Assembly: GCA_002771615.1 (NCBI GenBank)
Contig: PCSD01000094.1
Location: forward strand, 1 to 30,645
DNA: 30,645 bases
Direction: 5' to 3'
Source: Candidatus Falkowbacteria bacterium CG23_combo_of_CG06-09_8_20_14_all_49_15
GTDB taxonomy: Bacteria; Patescibacteriota; Patescibacteriia; Patescibacteriales; UM-FILTER-48-10
Shown here piece by piece: positions 8,530 to 16,439 of the stretch (positions are counted from its first letter, which is position 1; each line of letters opens with the position of its first letter). The translations under genes and the position numbers were made by a program. The notes under the pieces are model-generated. The model was not told where the DNA came from, searched no databases, and saw only the letters and a program-made list of their open reading frames with translations.

Positions 8530-9720
8530 TTAATTAAGTAGGCCATGATATATCTGCCAATGCTCGCGCGCGCATTCCCACCAACTGTATTTTTTGGCCT
8601 GCTCTTTCCCTTTTTCAATCAAAGCCTGCCTGATGGCCGGAAAATTTGTAATCTTAAGCAAGCAGGCGCGCATTTCGTCCTCGCGCGCCGGATTAAAATA
8701 AAGGGCGGCAGAGCCAAGAATTTCCGGCAAGCAAGTTTGATTTGAACTTATAACCGGACAGCCTTTGGCCATGGCTTCCAAAGGCGGTAAGCCGAAGCCT
8801 TCATAAAAAGAAGGAAAAATGTAGGCGGTGGCTTGCTGATAAAAAACTTCCAAATCCTTATCCGGCACATAGCCGGTAAAAACCACCGGATTAGCGCTCT
8901 TTTTTTCCGCCCACAAGCCCATTTTTTCAACCTGCCTCTTTAAACGGCGATAAAAATAATCTTCCTTTCCAACTAAAACCAATTGATAATCTTGTATTTC
9001 CCCGTTCGCGAGCATTTTTTGGAAAAGTTCAAGCAATCCCTCAAGATTCTTATGCGGATAGGCATTACCGACATATAAAAAAAATTTTTTATTCAAGCCG
9101 TAAGCGGCCAATGTCCCGCTTGGATTCGCAATATCCGCGAACAGATCGTCACGGCCTTTGGCCAAATTAGCTACGCCTTCATAAATAACGCGGATTTTTT
9201 CCGGTGAGATGGAAAAAATTTCTATAATATCCTTTTTCGTAAATTCAGAAACCGCGATTATCCGCCGCGCCCGCCGCAAGGCGGTTTTAACGACCAGCCA
9301 ATAAGCCCGATTTTTTATTTTATAAAGCCAGGGGCCGAGCGTACTGGCCCGGGGCGTCGGATAACGGACCAGGATCAAATCGTGGATGGTGACGAGAAAT
9401 GGCACAGGACACAAAATTGCCGCGTTGAAATGAGGAAAATGCATCAGATCAAGACTTTCGCGCCAAATCAAATAAGGCATGCTTATTTGCTCGCTCAAGG
9501 TGTACCAGCGGGATCTGGCTAAAACTTTACGGATACGAGGTGGCCGCTCTTGGAAAAAATCATAATTGGCCGGCGACAAAAAAATGACATATTCGTTTAC
9601 TTCGTCCATCTTGAGGATATTATCCACGATTTCCTGCTGATAACGGCCCAAACCCTTGCCGATCGGACCATAAAAACGCGCGTCAATGCCGATGCGATAA
9701 ATTTGTTTTTTTTCTGCCAT
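8530..9720 (-). CDS. Family 4 glycosyltransferase (GT-B fold)
   Basis: It transfers a sugar from a nucleotide-sugar donor to a glycan or lipid acceptor at the cytoplasmic face; the sugar is not predictable. The N-terminal Rossmann domain begins IGIDARFYGPIGKGLGRYQQ, with the glycine-rich acceptor-side loop. The linker IIAVSEFTKKDI is typical of GT4. The C-terminal domain has FLYVGNAYPHKNLEGLLELF, LVLVGKEDYFY and the donor-binding EGFGLPPLEAMAKGCPVISS (E-x7-E). At 396 aa it has full family length. The last ORF codon is followed by AT-rich sequence without a clear terminator. It diverges from greA. Another GT4 tail occurs at the right edge of the window. Confidence 0.93.
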   Translation of the reverse strand: MAEKKQIYRIGIDARFYGPIGKGLGRYQQEIVDNILKMDEVNEYVIFLSPANYDFFQERPPRIRKVLARSRWYTLSEQISMPYLIWRESLDLMHFPHFNAAILCPVPFLVTIHDLILVRYPTPRASTLGPWLYKIKNRAYWLVVKTALRRARRIIAVSEFTKKDIIEIFSISPEKIRVIYEGVANLAKGRDDLFADIANPSGTLAAYGLNKKFFLYVGNAYPHKNLEGLLELFQKMLANGEIQDYQLVLVGKEDYFYRRLKRQVEKMGLWAEKKSANPVVFTGYVPDKDLEVFYQQATAYIFPSFYEGFGLPPLEAMAKGCPVISSNQTCLPEILGSAALYFNPAREDEMRACLLKITNFPAIRQALIEKGKEQAKKYSWWECAREHWQIYHGLLN

Positions 9721-9750
9721 AAATTTTCTCTATTGTCATCTCTATCACCT

Positions 9751-9780
9751 ATAATACATCACAATAAAACAAAAAAACAA
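9751..9780 (-). promoter_or_regulatory. Candidate promoter of the glycosyltransferase gene
   Basis: Minus-strand TTGTTT (9780-9775), 18-bp spacer, TATTAT (9756-9751). The predicted start near 9744 leaves a leader of about 24 nt. The -35 is weak (3 of 6), so confidence is modest. Confidence 0.4.
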
Positions 9781-9795
9781 TAGCCGGTTAAAAAT

Positions 9796-9825
9796 TTGCG
9801 GCCAACGACGCAAACATGCTATGAT
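9796..9825 (+). promoter_or_regulatory. Candidate promoter of greA
   Basis: TTGCGG (9796-9801), 18-bp spacer, TATGAT (9820-9825). The predicted start near 9832 lies downstream of the first in-frame ATG at 9796 and upstream of the ATG at 9874, so it supports the shorter greA start. Confidence 0.5.
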
Positions 9826-9873
9826 AATAAAGGAAAAAAATTTAAATACTTCCGAATTTATAAAGATTGCCCT

Positions 9874-10383
9874 ATGCGCGTACCGATCCGCAAGCCCGGT
9901 AAATATAGCCAGCGGACCACCGATCCGATCATGACCGCGGATAAACTAATTGCTTTGATTAAGCAACTGGAAAAATTGAAAAAAAGAATCCGGCCGGGTC
10001 TGATTGAAGAAGTTAAGCGCCTGGCTTTGATGGGCGATTTTTCCGAAAATGCCGCTTACCAAATCGCCAAAGGACGACTGCGAGGATTGAATCAAGCCAT
10101 CTGGGAAATTAGCGAACAGATAAAAAAAGCCGCGGTGATCAAGCCGGATCAGAATTGCGATTTTGTCCGAATCGGCCATTGGATAAGTTTGGAATGCCAA
10201 GGGAAATTATCCGCTTATCATTTGCTCGGTTCAGCCGAAACCGATCCTTTGACGGGCGTAATTTCCCGCTCTTCCCCGCTTGGCGCCGCTTTACTGGGCC
10301 GACGGGTTGGTGAAATAATCAAAGTTCAATTGCCCAAAGGAGAAAAGACCTATCGGATAACCAGCATTGCGAATTCCAAATAA
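9874..10383 (+). CDS. greA: Transcript cleavage factor GreA
   Basis: GreA enters the secondary channel of RNA polymerase and stimulates cleavage of backtracked RNA. The coiled-coil hairpin contains LALMGDFSENAAYQIAKGRL, keeping the acidic tip residues (D and E of GDFSEN) that hold the catalytic metal. The C-terminal FKBP-like half ends with SSPLGAALLGRRVGEIIKVQ and TYRITSI, as in the family. The start at 9874 (MRVPIRKPGKYSQ) is chosen over 9796 because a promoter lies between the two. That gives 169 aa with a basic N-terminal extension of about 15-20 residues ahead of the usual GreA start. It stands alone on the plus strand and ends at a bidirectional terminator. Confidence 0.93.
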   Translation: MRVPIRKPGKYSQRTTDPIMTADKLIALIKQLEKLKKRIRPGLIEEVKRLALMGDFSENAAYQIAKGRLRGLNQAIWEISEQIKKAAVIKPDQNCDFVRIGHWISLECQGKLSAYHLLGSAETDPLTGVISRSSPLGAALLGRRVGEIIKVQLPKGEKTYRITSIANSK

Positions 10384-10424
10384 CATTAATCATCATTATT
10401 GAATAATTATCAGTCCGCTTAACA

Positions 10425-10454
10425 AAAACATCCTTGCCGGAAAGGATGTTTTTT
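10425..10454. terminator. Bidirectional terminator between greA and tRNA-Gln
   Basis: An 11-bp perfect stem (10425-10435 with 10442-10452, loop GCCGGA) has T's after it on the plus strand and an A-run before it, read as T's on the minus strand. It can end greA in one direction and the dnaX-tRNA-Gln transcript in the other. Confidence 0.85.
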
Positions 10455-10459
10455 AATTG

Positions 10460-10530
10460 CTGGGAGACCTGGATTCGAACCAGGATTATCAGGGCCAGAA
10501 CCTGACGTCCTACCATTAGACGATCTCCCA
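10460..10530 (-). tRNA. tRNA-Gln (anticodon CUG)
   Basis: The full cloverleaf folds on the minus strand. The acceptor pairs TGGGAGA with TCTCCCA. The D-arm is GTCT-AATGGTA-GGAC. The anticodon stem TCAGG/CCTGA holds loop TTCTGGC (anticodon CTG). The T-arm is CCTGG-TTCGAAT-CCAGG. The discriminator is G, as usual for tRNA-Gln. The terminal CCA is not encoded (the sequence continues AATT after GC). It lies 24 bp after the dnaX stop with no separate promoter visible, and is followed by a terminator, so it is probably processed from the dnaX transcript. Confidence 0.95.
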
Positions 10531-10554
10531 ATTATTTGCTTTTGCAGTATTACC

Positions 10555-12150
10555 TCAGCCGACCACTCGGCCGCCGAAATTTTTTAAAAGATTGTCAATG
10601 GCCGCATCGCTTTTTTCATCAATCGGCAATGCGGCCGGCTTGTCCCCCTCGGGAACAACGGCATTATTAACTTCAATTGATTCGTCAATAACCGCTTCCA
10701 AATTAAAATCAGTATTATAGACTTCTTTCAAGACATTTATGACCAAATTTTTTATTTCCGGATCGCCCAGCCGTTCTTTGTGAAATTTATATTTGAATCC
10801 CAAGCAAAGATTTTTTTCCGACAAGCTTTTCGGCTGGCAGACGCGCAGAATAAAGGATAATGAATGATTGTAATTTTTGACCCGCCCCAGGACTTCCGAC
10901 CAGCGTTTGTTGATATCCGCCAAGGAAAAAACATTCCCGCGCAAATCGGTCTGATTGTTATTTTTGACAACTTTTTCACTTGGTGCGGATTTTTCGGCTG
11001 AAGCTGGATTAGCCGCCGTCGGCCGCGCCGAAGAACGCAAGTCCTTGTCCGCGGCCCCGGCCAGGCAAATTTCCACGGCCGCCATTTCCAATGGTAATTG
11101 GATCATGAACCCGTCTTTTATTTCTTGGCGCGCTTTAATCAGGCAGTTGATCGCCGTGAGCAGATGGCCAAAATCAAAGGCCTGGGCAATACTGACAATT
11201 TTCAATTCTGCCTGCTCTCCGAATTCAAGGCCGAATTTGTCAATCAGGGCCGGACTAACTTTTCCCAAAAGCATTTTCCGGCCGATTTCCAGAATATCGT
11301 TGACAAACTGCTTCAAATTTACGCCTTCGTCCATAATCTGGTTGATCAGGCGGAGAGCGGCGGCGGCGTCCTTTCTGGATAAGGCTTCTAAAAAATCTAT
11401 GGACGCGGACAAATTATTCCGGGGGATGACCAGATCGGCTTCGGCGCGGCTGATTTCTTTGCCGCCAATCGCCACGACCTGCCCAAGCAGACTTTCCGCG
11501 TCCCGCATATGTCCGTCCGACCAGCGGGCGATCGCCTCCAGGATGGAATCTTCCATTTTGATTCCTTCCTGGTCAATAATATAGCGTAATTTTTTCACGA
11601 CTTCCGCCGGCCCGATGCGCTTAAAATCAAAACGTTGGCAACGGGAAATGATCGTTAAGGGCACTTTATGGATTTCGGTCGTGCAAAAAATAAAAATGAC
11701 ATGCGGGGGCGGCTCTTCAATGACCTTCAGCAAAGCATTAAAAGCGGAAACGGACAGCATGTGCACTTCGTCAATGATAAAAATTTTATAACGGCTCAAG
11801 GTGGGCAAAACGCGCGCGGCGGCAATCACGGCTTCCCGCACATTGTCCACGCCGGTATTGCTGGCCGCGTCAATCTCAATGATATCCAGGCTCCGGCCGG
11901 CGCCGATTTCCTGGCAGACTTGGCAGTGGCCGCAAGGATCCGCTTTGTCCGCCTGGCGATTTTGGCAATTTACCGCCTTGGCCAGCACCCGCGCCATAGT
12001 CGTTTTTCCCACGCCGCGCGGACCGCAGAATAAATAGGCATGCGCTTCCTGGCCGGTCTGGATCTGATGCTCCAGGGTCGTTTTGATGTGATTTTGGTTG
12101 ACGATTTCCCGGAAATTGATCGGACGATATTTGCGGTAAAGGACTGCCAT
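10555..12150 (-). CDS. dnaX: DNA polymerase III subunit gamma/tau
   Basis: This AAA+ subunit of the clamp loader loads the beta clamp at replication forks. The N-terminal ATPase has Walker A GPRGVGKT at 43-50, the zinc-binding cysteines C62, C73, C76 and C79, Walker B IFIIDEVHML near 122-131, and the sensor/arginine-finger motif TIISRCQRF. A collar domain (GRKMLLGKVSPAL region) follows. The C-terminal part (about 430-520) resembles the tau-type tail. Length 531 is moderate. The stop is TGA, supporting the standard bacterial code. A TATAAT lies only 5-10 bases upstream of the ATG with no good -35. No obvious slippery frameshift site was found. tRNA-Gln follows closely. Confidence 0.96.
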   Translation of the reverse strand: MAVLYRKYRPINFREIVNQNHIKTTLEHQIQTGQEAHAYLFCGPRGVGKTTMARVLAKAVNCQNRQADKADPCGHCQVCQEIGAGRSLDIIEIDAASNTGVDNVREAVIAAARVLPTLSRYKIFIIDEVHMLSVSAFNALLKVIEEPPPHVIFIFCTTEIHKVPLTIISRCQRFDFKRIGPAEVVKKLRYIIDQEGIKMEDSILEAIARWSDGHMRDAESLLGQVVAIGGKEISRAEADLVIPRNNLSASIDFLEALSRKDAAAALRLINQIMDEGVNLKQFVNDILEIGRKMLLGKVSPALIDKFGLEFGEQAELKIVSIAQAFDFGHLLTAINCLIKARQEIKDGFMIQLPLEMAAVEICLAGAADKDLRSSARPTAANPASAEKSAPSEKVVKNNNQTDLRGNVFSLADINKRWSEVLGRVKNYNHSLSFILRVCQPKSLSEKNLCLGFKYKFHKERLGDPEIKNLVINVLKEVYNTDFNLEAVIDESIEVNNAVVPEGDKPAALPIDEKSDAAIDNLLKNFGGRVVG

Positions 12151-12211
12151 AGATATTATATGCCCATTAAACCGGCGCTGATTTTTTCCCGAAGCCGGCC
12201 AAATTATTTAT

Positions 12212-12252
12212 AAAATAAAAAATCCGCGCGCGCGGCGCGTTTAAAAAACGCG
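12212..12252 (-). terminator. Terminator after the 220-aa gene
   Basis: On the minus strand a hairpin CGCGTTT/AAACGCG (12252-12236) is followed by a 12-base GC palindrome (12235-12224) and then A plus T-rich sequence with a T6 run. It lies 3 bases beyond the stop of the gene starting at 12917, in the gap before dnaX. Confidence 0.65.
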
Positions 12253-12254
12253 GT

Positions 12255-12917
12255 TTATCTTGCCGCCCGCACGATATTTTCCACCGCCGCCCATTGGCTT
12301 TCACCGGTTTTCGGCACCAAAATCACGGTCTCATCTCCGATTTGCCCCTTAAAATATGTCACACTGGCGGTCAGAATCCGCCACTGCCGGCCATTAGCGG
12401 CAACATAGTAGTTGCCGTTATCGGCTTTTTCTAATGAACCGATAACGCGGCTCCGCTCAATGGGGCCGATCTGCTTATAGATGAATGTACCGTTCGGCGC
12501 GATGGTCAGCTTCATAATGTCACCCTCCACCAGTTTTGACTTGGATGCGTAATTGGAAGGGACGCTATAACGTTTGCCGTCCGGGCCGATCATCTGCTCG
12601 CCGTCAAAAACACCCTCGATAATCCGCCCCTCGGAACCGTCCGCCTCCGTAAAATCTTCATCGGCGGCTTGGCCGATTTTTATTTTTTTCAAATCTTCAA
12701 GATTATAGACAGACAACAAATCCAAAATTTTTTCATTGCTTTCCTTGACGGTCATAGCCAGCTGGCGCAATAAAGCCAACTGTCTTTGGCTGACCATGAC
12801 GGCCGGGGACTTTTCCTGGCCAATCGCGGCTGGCGCCTGATAATTGTCCTCCAGTTCATCCCAATTCAGCTTTTCTTCTTGATTTTCATTTTTGGTATTT
12901 TTATTAATTTTCGTCAT
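12255..12917 (-). CDS. Conserved-looking protein of unknown function
   Basis: I do not recognise a named family. The 220-aa product is soluble, with no signal peptide or membrane helix. Residues 1-45 are polar and probably disordered. Residues 45-75 (SQRQLALLRQLAMTVKESNE) look like a short coiled coil. Residues about 95-215 form a beta-rich globular part with many glycines (RIIEGVFDGEQMIGPDGKRY, KLVEGDIMKLTIAPNGTF, LTASVTYFKGQIGDETVILV). The last segment resembles a small barrel or OB-like fold, but this is inference. I expect homologues in other Patescibacteria. It has its own candidate promoter and a terminator, so it is a single-gene unit between dnaX and the VirD4-like gene. Confidence 0.8.
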   Translation of the reverse strand: MTKINKNTKNENQEEKLNWDELEDNYQAPAAIGQEKSPAVMVSQRQLALLRQLAMTVKESNEKILDLLSVYNLEDLKKIKIGQAADEDFTEADGSEGRIIEGVFDGEQMIGPDGKRYSVPSNYASKSKLVEGDIMKLTIAPNGTFIYKQIGPIERSRVIGSLEKADNGNYYVAANGRQWRILTASVTYFKGQIGDETVILVPKTGESQWAAVENIVRAAR

Positions 12918-13028
12918 ATTTTTTAGTTTTTTAATTTTACCTTTTCTTTTATATAAATTTTTTATTATTGGTTTCTGATTTTTTACCCAACCAAAAAAAT
13001 ACTCTAACTGATTAATTTTACTTATTAT

Positions 13029-13057
13029 AGATTAGCGCAATTACCGGTATTTGTAAA
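13029..13057 (-). promoter_or_regulatory. Candidate promoter of the 220-aa gene
   Basis: Minus-strand TTTACA (13057-13052), 17-bp spacer, TAATCT (13034-13029). A perfect TATAAT (13029-13024) lies just downstream without a matching -35. Either way transcription would begin near 13015-13022, about 100 nt before the start codon. The 195-bp gap contains no other gene. Confidence 0.4.
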
Positions 13058-13112
13058 GAATAGGATTATTTTTGCCTGATTATAAATCATTTCGATCATT
13101 TTCTGCCGGCGC

Positions 13113-15653
13113 TTATTTTTCCGTCATGTCCGGATCAGTTTCCGTCATGTCCGGATCAGAAAATTTTTTCGCGCGATTCAGGATTTCCGCTTCAATAATG
13201 CGCCGATCTTGGCCGAACTTTAAACGGCTCAAACTTTTAATTTTTTGCGCTAATCCCGGTTGAACCTGGCCGGGCAAGGGCCAGAGAGTATTCATGGAAA
13301 AGGGCCGGCCGGCGGCATTGTCAATCAAAAGCTTGACATAGGCGGTGTATTTATCAATGTTAATCAAATCAAATTTGTTGAAAACCGGAGAAAATTCTTT
13401 GTCAATAATTTCCGCGTCCTCGGAGCCAATTTTGAAAACCGCCCAGGTGCCGACATTGCCGAATACCGCCTGTTTGATTGAACTATCCTGGCCTTTGACC
13501 AGCTGGCCAAGGTATTGATGGGCGATGATCAGGTTTAAATTATATTTTCTGGCCTCAGAAAGTATGGAAGAAATGGAATCAGTGGTAAAATTCTGGAACT
13601 CGTCAATGTAAAGATAAAAATCCTTACGCGCTTCGCGAGGCATATCCGTGCGGGACAGCGCGGCCATCAGGATCTTGCCGACCATAATCATACCCAAGAG
13701 ATACGAATTCATTTCTCCGACACGTCCTTTGGCCAGATCCACCAGGAGGATCTTCTGCTTGTCCATCACATCCCGGAAATTAAAAGAACTTTCCTGTTGG
13801 CCGATGATCGGGCGCATCGTATCATTGGAAATGAATTGGGTAAGTTTGGAAGTGATATACGGCACAACATTAGCCAGAGCCGCGTCGCCGCCGGCTTTTT
13901 CCGCTTCTTTGCGCCAAAAATCAACAACCGTGTAATCCGGGCAACGGCTGATTTTCATCCGCCGGAAATCCGGATCGGCAAGCACTTTCGGGATTTCCAT
14001 CAACGTGGAGCCGCTTTCCGGATCGCTCATCACCAAAAGCATGGCATTGCGCATATATTGTTCAAAAATCGGACCGCCCGTCTGCCGCAGATCATAAAGT
14101 TTATCAAAAATCTTGATCATCTCATTAATGACGAAAGTTTTTTGTTCCGGATAGCGGCTGTCAAACTCCAGCAGATTCAAAGCCAGCGGCCTTTCCGTAT
14201 CCGCCGGCGCGAACAGGATGACGTCCTCGGCCCGTTCCGGCGGAATCCGATCCAAAACATCGGTGATCAGATCGCCATGCGGATCAATCACGCAGACGCC
14301 ATCTCCGTTCAGAATATCCTGAACGGCCAGACCGGCCATGAATTGCGATTTGCCCACGCCGGATTTTCCGATCGCGTACATGTGCCGGCGTCGATCCTCG
14401 CGCTTGATACGGATATCGTTCGCGATGCCGCGATAAACGCTCCGGCCGATAATCACGCCTTCCGTCGGCAAATTCGGCGGTGGCGGAGCTTGCCGGGCCG
14501 TTAACCAAAGGATATTGGGGGTTTCCGCCCAACGCAACGGAAAATGGTATAAGCTGGTAAGCTCTTCCGTGTTTAACAATAAACGGCGGGAATGGTCAAA
14601 GCGCCGATAGATATAATTATTTATTTCCCGGCGGGCTGAACCGGTTTTATAGCCTTCCAAGCGATTTCCATATTCATAATAATTATACTGCCCATAGGCA
14701 TTCAAGATATTCATCAGATAGGATCGCGCCTGTTCAGCGCGGGGAGAGCTGGCGACCACCCTGATATTGACTTCCAAGCCGGCTTTCGCGTTCTTTTCTT
14801 CAATGCCTTTGAGCATTTCCTCCTCCAGAGCGGTCAGACGGGGATTAAATTCATTCTGCTTGCGCTCCTGAACGGCCGGATCCTTGCTCGCGCTGTTTTT
14901 AAAGGTGCTGAACATTTCGCGGAAAAAACCGAAAAAACCGAGAAATTCCAAGGCCTGCGCCATTGTCTTCCCTTTTTTCATCAGCCGCGCGACTTTGATG
15001 GATTTCTTGTGCCAGCGCGGCCGCGCGCTGCGCGCGACATACTGCACGACCAGTCCTTCATCCTCTTGGATTTTTGAAATAGTGTTGATTAAGGTATTGA
15101 CCGGATCCGCCTCCATTTTCATGTAAGTGCGGATCGGAAAAATATAAAGCCTTTTCGCTTTGATCAAACCGGTATAAATATGGCTATCCGGGCGGAAAAT
15201 GTTGTAATCCTTGATTTCGTCCACCACCGCTTCCGGATAATGCGCCTGGATCTGCTGTTCCAAAAAACGGGAGTATTCCAGCGGCGCGATGACATAAAAA
15301 GAAATGATCTTTTTCGCGGCCACGATTTCAAACGCAAAATGATCACGCCGGCCGAAAAGGAAACCGCGCCAATCGGTTTGCGGTTTCAAGCCGCCGATCT
15401 GATGGAACATGGTTTCGCCTTTGGCGATTTCCTCGCGCAGACTTTGCAGGCTGAAGGCTTTTTCCGCGTCTCCCGGCTTGTCTTTAGGCAGTCTGACCAA
15501 ATAGATTTTCTGCTGGAAATAACGGCTGTGGCGCACAAGATGGCGGAAGATTTTCCCGGCCGCGAACACAAGGCCGGCCGCGGAAAAAATCAGCCAAAAG
15601 AGCGGATTGGATAATGGCAGATCGTTTAATAATCCAAAAAAAATATTCTGCAT
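13113..15653 (-). CDS. Membrane-anchored VirD4/TraG-like (FtsK/HerA-type) ATPase
   Basis: This 846-aa protein resembles the DNA-transfer ATPases of type IV secretion (coupling proteins). A membrane helix at about 17-36 anchors it. Residues 40-400 form a large N-terminal region of unknown structure. The ATPase core has Walker A GKSGVGKS at 429-436, Walker B VCVIDPHGDL at 453-462, a second acidic strand LYIDEFQNF at 681-689, and AHQYLGQL at 711-718, as in TraG/VirD4. It could pump DNA or protein across the membrane. No relaxase, pilin, VirB4 or mating-pore genes are nearby, so conjugation cannot be claimed. It follows the 167-aa gene by 54 bp in one unit. The C-terminus carries a small tandem duplication. 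Confidence 0.88.
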   Translation of the reverse strand: MQNIFFGLLNDLPLSNPLFWLIFSAAGLVFAAGKIFRHLVRHSRYFQQKIYLVRLPKDKPGDAEKAFSLQSLREEIAKGETMFHQIGGLKPQTDWRGFLFGRRDHFAFEIVAAKKIISFYVIAPLEYSRFLEQQIQAHYPEAVVDEIKDYNIFRPDSHIYTGLIKAKRLYIFPIRTYMKMEADPVNTLINTISKIQEDEGLVVQYVARSARPRWHKKSIKVARLMKKGKTMAQALEFLGFFGFFREMFSTFKNSASKDPAVQERKQNEFNPRLTALEEEMLKGIEEKNAKAGLEVNIRVVASSPRAEQARSYLMNILNAYGQYNYYEYGNRLEGYKTGSARREINNYIYRRFDHSRRLLLNTEELTSLYHFPLRWAETPNILWLTARQAPPPPNLPTEGVIIGRSVYRGIANDIRIKREDRRRHMYAIGKSGVGKSQFMAGLAVQDILNGDGVCVIDPHGDLITDVLDRIPPERAEDVILFAPADTERPLALNLLEFDSRYPEQKTFVINEMIKIFDKLYDLRQTGGPIFEQYMRNAMLLVMSDPESGSTLMEIPKVLADPDFRRMKISRCPDYTVVDFWRKEAEKAGGDAALANVVPYITSKLTQFISNDTMRPIIGQQESSFNFRDVMDKQKILLVDLAKGRVGEMNSYLLGMIMVGKILMAALSRTDMPREARKDFYLYIDEFQNFTTDSISSILSEARKYNLNLIIAHQYLGQLVKGQDSSIKQAVFGNVGTWAVFKIGSEDAEIIDKEFSPVFNKFDLINIDKYTAYVKLLIDNAAGRPFSMNTLWPLPGQVQPGLAQKIKSLSRLKFGQDRRIIEAEILNRAKKFSDPDMTETDPDMTEK
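13119..13159. repeat. 21-bp tandem duplication at the 3' end of the VirD4-like gene
   Basis: Two copies of a 20-base unit with one intervening base (13119-13138 and 13140-13159) give a 21-bp period. In the encoded protein this repeats DPDMTE, so the reading frame is kept and the duplicated tail ends just before the stop. Confidence 0.9.
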
Positions 15654-15707
15654 AATTTATAATAATGGGAAATTCCCCGGTCTGACCCTGATTATATTTC
15701 TAAGGCT

Positions 15708-16211
15708 TCAAATTTCTGTCAGCCGGATTATCTCATCGGCTTTGATCTTGGCTTCCTGCTCCACAAAAAAACGATTCACGCCGGGAATAACCATCAGCCA
15801 TTTTCTAATCAAGCTGATGATTTCTCCGATCTTCACTTTCGCCTTCTTAAACAAAAGATTGATTTTGGCCGCGGTCTCTTCCCCTCTTTCTTTAAAAACT
15901 TTCTGCTGGTCCGAGTCCAGCTGGGCATAAATCTCCAGCAAGCCATCGGAAAGAATTTTTTCAATCTGCTCTAAACGTTCTTTCTCGGCCGTGGCGGCCA
16001 ATCCGCTGCTTTGATTGTCAGGCGCCGGAACGATCCGGCCGGCCGCCTGGCCGGATGAGGGAGTTTCCGACCCTCCGGAAACGATTTTTTCTAAAGATTT
16101 CTCCGTTTCCGGACCGGGAATATTTCCCTTCGGCCTTTCCGGAGCGGCCGAGGGGAATTTCACTTGGCCCGCTTCTGTCCGATGTAAGTCTTGTTTGCTT
16201 AATGGCGGCAT
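15708..16211 (-). CDS. Unknown helical protein paired with the VirD4-like ATPase
   Basis: No family is recognised. Residues 1-85 of this 167-aa product are rich in Pro, Gly, Ser and charged residues and look disordered. Residues 86-167 are predicted helical: EIYAQLDSDQQKVFKERGEE, then AKINLLFKKAKVKIGEIISL and IRKWLMVIPGVNRFFVEQEA. The middle helix is hydrophobic enough to lie on or in a membrane but is interrupted by a VIPG turn. It is the first gene of a two-gene unit with the ATPase and has a promoter at 16284-16312. A partner or regulator of the ATPase is a reasonable guess from position only. Confidence 0.75.
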   Translation of the reverse strand: MPPLSKQDLHRTEAGQVKFPSAAPERPKGNIPGPETEKSLEKIVSGGSETPSSGQAAGRIVPAPDNQSSGLAATAEKERLEQIEKILSDGLLEIYAQLDSDQQKVFKERGEETAAKINLLFKKAKVKIGEIISLIRKWLMVIPGVNRFFVEQEAKIKADEIIRLTEI

Positions 16212-16283
16212 ATTGGGATTGATAAAAAATACCTTAAGATTATTTTATTCTATATTTTATTCGATTAGGATCATTTTGATTAA

Positions 16284-16312
16284 ATTATACTATATTTCGC
16301 GCCAAGCAGCAA
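16284..16312 (-). promoter_or_regulatory. Promoter of the 167-aa gene and VirD4-like ATPase
   Basis: Minus-strand TTGCTG (16312-16307), 17-bp spacer, perfect TATAAT (16289-16284). The predicted start is near 16277, with a leader of about 65 nt. It is back-to-back with the corA promoter in the 228-bp divergent region. Confidence 0.65.
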
Positions 16313-16385
16313 ATGGAACAGGTGGATATTTTTTGCGCTTTTATCATGTTTAATTTAAAAACCGCCGTAAAATAATTCCCGCCTT

Positions 16386-16414
16386 TTGTTATCGTCCGAT
16401 ATTTATGCTATAAT
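16386..16414 (+). promoter_or_regulatory. Promoter of corA
   Basis: TTGTTA (16386-16391), 17-bp spacer, perfect TATAAT (16409-16414). Transcription would begin near 16421, 19 bases before the ATG at 16440. This rules out the upstream in-frame start at 16386. Confidence 0.7.
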
Positions 16415-16439
16415 ATTTAAAGTTATCCACAAAATCCCC

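Noticed and set aside
9796..9873. 26-codon upstream extension of greA
   Set aside because: A promoter (TTGCGG-N18-TATGAT) lies within it, and the added residues are not GreA-like.
10955..11584. 209-codon plus-strand frame
   Set aside because: Antisense to dnaX; Ser/Arg-rich with no recognisable motif.
13797..14504. 235-codon plus-strand frame
   Set aside because: Antisense to the well-supported VirD4-like ATPase; His/Arg/Ile-rich shadow translation.
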